This document shows, piece by piece, positions 56,476-64,000 of a stretch of 64,000 nt of DNA. The stretch is from positions 7,816,501 through 7,880,500 of the forward strand of contig NC_090785.1 of NCBI RefSeq assembly GCF_040054535.1. The letters are read 5' to 3'. Made by a program: the position numbers and the translations under genes. This stretch comes from Antennarius striatus. Its lineage: Eukaryota; Chordata; Actinopteri; Lophiiformes; Antennariidae. Position 1 is the stretch's first letter. The number at the start of each line of letters is the position of its first letter. The notes below the pieces were generated by a model. That model had not been told where the DNA came from, ran no database searches, and saw only the letters and a program-made list of their open reading frames with translations.

Positions 56476-56677
56476 ACGTCTAGTTCTGTTTGGGAAAATG
56501 TGCAAAATCTGCTCTAAAGCAAAGTGACAGTGTTGCAAATTGTAATGTACAAGGTACAGGGAGATGTCTGAGGTCGTTACGAGAGAAGCCTGTGCAGACC
56601 CTTATTCCAACACGTTTTATGTACAAGGCACTATGGGTAAGATTCAAGGGCCACATGTCCAGTCTTTAACAGCCTCC

Positions 56678-62046
<5,369 letters not shown>

Positions 62047-62200
62047 GACGTCTCCTGCGGGGCCGCGCACGAGACGCTGGAGCGAGCAGGCGAGAGCGCG
62101 CAGCAGCCTGTGTGCGGCGCGCGACCTTAGCTCGTCTTTGATGCGTTCACTGATCACCAGCGGGATAGAACGTTTCTAAACTGTGGCTATGATGTAATCC
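62047..62200 (-). promoter_or_regulatory. chic1: chic1 promoter/5' leader, CpG-rich
   Basis: Just upstream of the chic1 start (- strand) the sequence is dense in CpG (GCGCGC, GGCGCGCGACC) without a TATA box, consistent with a CpG-island promoter. The island also extends into exon 1. Confidence 0.45.
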
Positions 62201-63668
62201 AGTTTTCAGACGTGTAGGTTTACGTTCTCCCGTAACAAACAGTTAATTCTTTGCAGTAAACCGTCGTCAAAACGTTTTACAGTCAGTCTCACTTCCTGAA
62301 GATCGTAAGTAAATCAGGCTGCCGTGTTTATTTGATTTAATTCCCCCCCTGAATGCAAAATGAAATCTGATTTAACACATGTTAAACCGCCAGAGGGGTA
62401 GAAATATGAATAACATGATGGATTAATCCAAATCAATTCTGTGCGTCTGTGAAGGAAAATATGTTTATCTATAAAAAAATTTTTAAAAACAAACAAAAAT
62501 ACACCATAATGGAAAAAGATCTTTTTCATTGAGTGTCCTGAAGTGAACAATTACAAACATGCAGGCCCAAATGTTTGGAGTAGGTTTGCAGGGTAATGAA
62601 AATAAATGGTATTCCTTATGAGGCATAAAGTTTTGATTACGGTGACATCATATCATTTCTTATTTCGTCACGAGCACTGACGCTGGTTTCACTAATCCCA
62701 AATAGTGGAAGAGTTTCAGAGAGGACAAGAGAATCGGCAGATTATGACTATATCGACAGAGCAGGGAAAGTGAACTCTTGTAATTTAACTAGGCCCGTAA
62801 GAAACCATTTTTAAAGTCACAACGAACACCGTGATGGAGACAAACATCGTGTAGAATTAAATGTGACTTGAAATCTTTTTTGGGAGGGTTAAAATGACTC
62901 AGTTATGTTTCAGCTCTAAAAAAAAAAAATTAATTGTGTTTTTGGCTGCATTCAAATTAAAAGGTATTCACTGACTTTGGCGATTATTATCAAGCTGTAC
63001 CGATTTCGTCTTATAGCGCAGATTTTTAAAAAAAAGTCATTTCCAGGGTATTTTTTATGTTAAATTATATTTCAAGGAAAAAATACCTACAGATTTAGGA
63101 CTTACAACAACGCCTATCCATAAGAGCGTTTCATATGCGAACCGTGATATTTATCCAAACTTTGGGAAATACGAGATATTTTTAAAAAAAAACAACAACA
63201 CATTTTATTTACATGTTGAGAGTTGCCAGCAAACGAGCCGTATAATAAAACGTGCTGGAAAAACGCGTGGAGATGATTTTTGTCAAGTCATAGCGGCTTG
63301 TCCACATGAGCTACATATAGTCCAGGTTTTATCTCCATTGACACGTCCCTGACTGTCCATTTTATTCACATACGTTTTCTCACATTCATTGAGGATATTT
63401 ATATCTTTTAAACTCACAAACAATTTAAAGCTTTAATTTTAAAAATTCGTCGATTTTTTTTGGTTTTTCATATAAATCCCAACGTTATAAGAACTATTCT
63501 ATAAAAGCAGTATTTCAAGAGCCTGTCGCATTTCGTTGCTATAAACCAAATCTTTATCCGCAGCCTTTTGCGCCACAGGGCCACGGATCGGCCCATGCGC
63601 CTGTCCAGCGTCCTGTCAGCGGGTCGCAGTGCTCAGTTTTTGTGAGGTGGTCCACAGGGTGATCGGCT
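62200..63668 (-). other. Interval between chic1 and cdx4, probably including the cdx4 3' UTR
   Basis: A/T-rich, frame-poor sequence follows the cdx4 stop on the - strand. AATAAA candidates (TTTATT on +) are at about 63205-63210 and 62327-62332. No other gene or clear repeat was seen. Confidence 0.4.
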
Positions 63669-63902
63669 TCATTGAGTCACAGTCACTTGCTGTATATTCC
63701 TGATAGATGGCAAGGTGTTCATTCCCTGTGGAGGGTACAGAGAGCCATGCATGTCCGAAGGACTGAGGGAGCCCGGGACCGGCAGAGGACTCACTGAGCC
63801 CGGGTCACTGTGCACAGACCCGCTGCTGCCGTCTGACTGACCCAGCTTCTTCTTTATCAGTTTCCTCTCTTTGGCTCTGCGGTTCTGAAACCAAATTTTC
63901 AC
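63669..63902 (-). CDS. cdx4: Caudal-type homeobox 4, last exon only (partial)
   Basis: This - strand exon opens after a CCTTTTAG acceptor and encodes VKIWFQNRRAKERKLIKKK, the recognition helix 3 and C-terminal end of a caudal homeodomain, then a Ser/Pro-rich tail ending VTVTQ (78 codons including stop). QNRRAKERK is diagnostic for CDX. The KLIKKK context, the tail (QQVTVTQ against QQVIVSE of human CDX4) and adjacency to chic1 point to cdx4 rather than cdx1. In the family CDX4 is a sequence-specific transcription factor that activates posterior Hox genes in axial and blood development. The rest of the gene lies beyond the right edge, so this is truncation by the window, not a broken gene. Confidence 0.93.
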   Translation of the reverse strand: MKIWFQNRRAKERKLIKKKLGQSDGSSGSVHSDPGSVSPLPVPGSLSPSDMHGSLYPPQGMNTLPSIRNIQQVTVTQ

Positions 63903-64000
63903 CTAAAAGGGTACAAAAAGAACTTGTTATTTCTGAGTACGACTTGCATTGTTAGAAACACAACAGAAAAAAGATATGGAAGGACAAAATAAGATATTCA

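Overview
The window is eukaryotic, and almost certainly from a teleost fish (probably a percomorph, judging by short intergenic distances and short introns). Genes are split by GT-AG introns. The sequence is rich in CA, TA, GATA and AATC microsatellites and carries fish-type LINE tails, a tRNA-derived SINE and small DNA transposons. Every gene recognised here has a human counterpart on the X chromosome.

Layout: 1-6.5 kb is upstream, gene-poor DNA with a LINE relic. Coagulation factor IX (f9, + strand, 8 coding exons, 524 aa) lies at 6.7-9.9 kb. The remains of mcf2/DBL (- strand) follow at about 12.2-18.1 kb; only spectrin-like and some DH exons are recognisable. The mitochondrial ADP/ATP carrier slc25a5 (- strand, 4 exons, 298 aa) is at 21.0-22.8 kb, and the related carrier slc25a43 (- strand, 5 exons, 344 aa) is at 24.4-28.9 kb. 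About 10 kb without a gene separates this from an LNX-family E3 ubiquitin ligase (lnx2b-like, + strand, 9 coding exons, 689 aa) at 39-52.7 kb. chic1 (- strand, 6 exons, 174 aa) is at 56.7-62.0 kb. The last exon of the ParaHox gene cdx4 (- strand) closes the window at 63.7-63.9 kb.

Three micro-syntenies from separate bands of the human X sit side by side with order and orientation conserved: F9/MCF2 (convergent), SLC25A43/SLC25A5 (tandem) and CDX4/CHIC1 with an oppositely oriented neighbour. In eutherians that neighbour is the non-coding RNA gene XIST. Here it is an intact LNX gene, so this locus appears to hold the protein-coding gene type (called Lnx3 in the XIST-origin literature) from which XIST was derived. 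This is the most notable content of the window.

The genes do not form one pathway. f9 is a liver-secreted clotting protease, the two carriers act in the mitochondrial inner membrane, the LNX gene makes a RING/four-PDZ ubiquitin ligase, chic1 makes a palmitoylated membrane protein, and cdx4 is an axial patterning transcription factor. Exon boundaries were placed by hand from splice sites, reading phase and remembered family sequences; no search was run.
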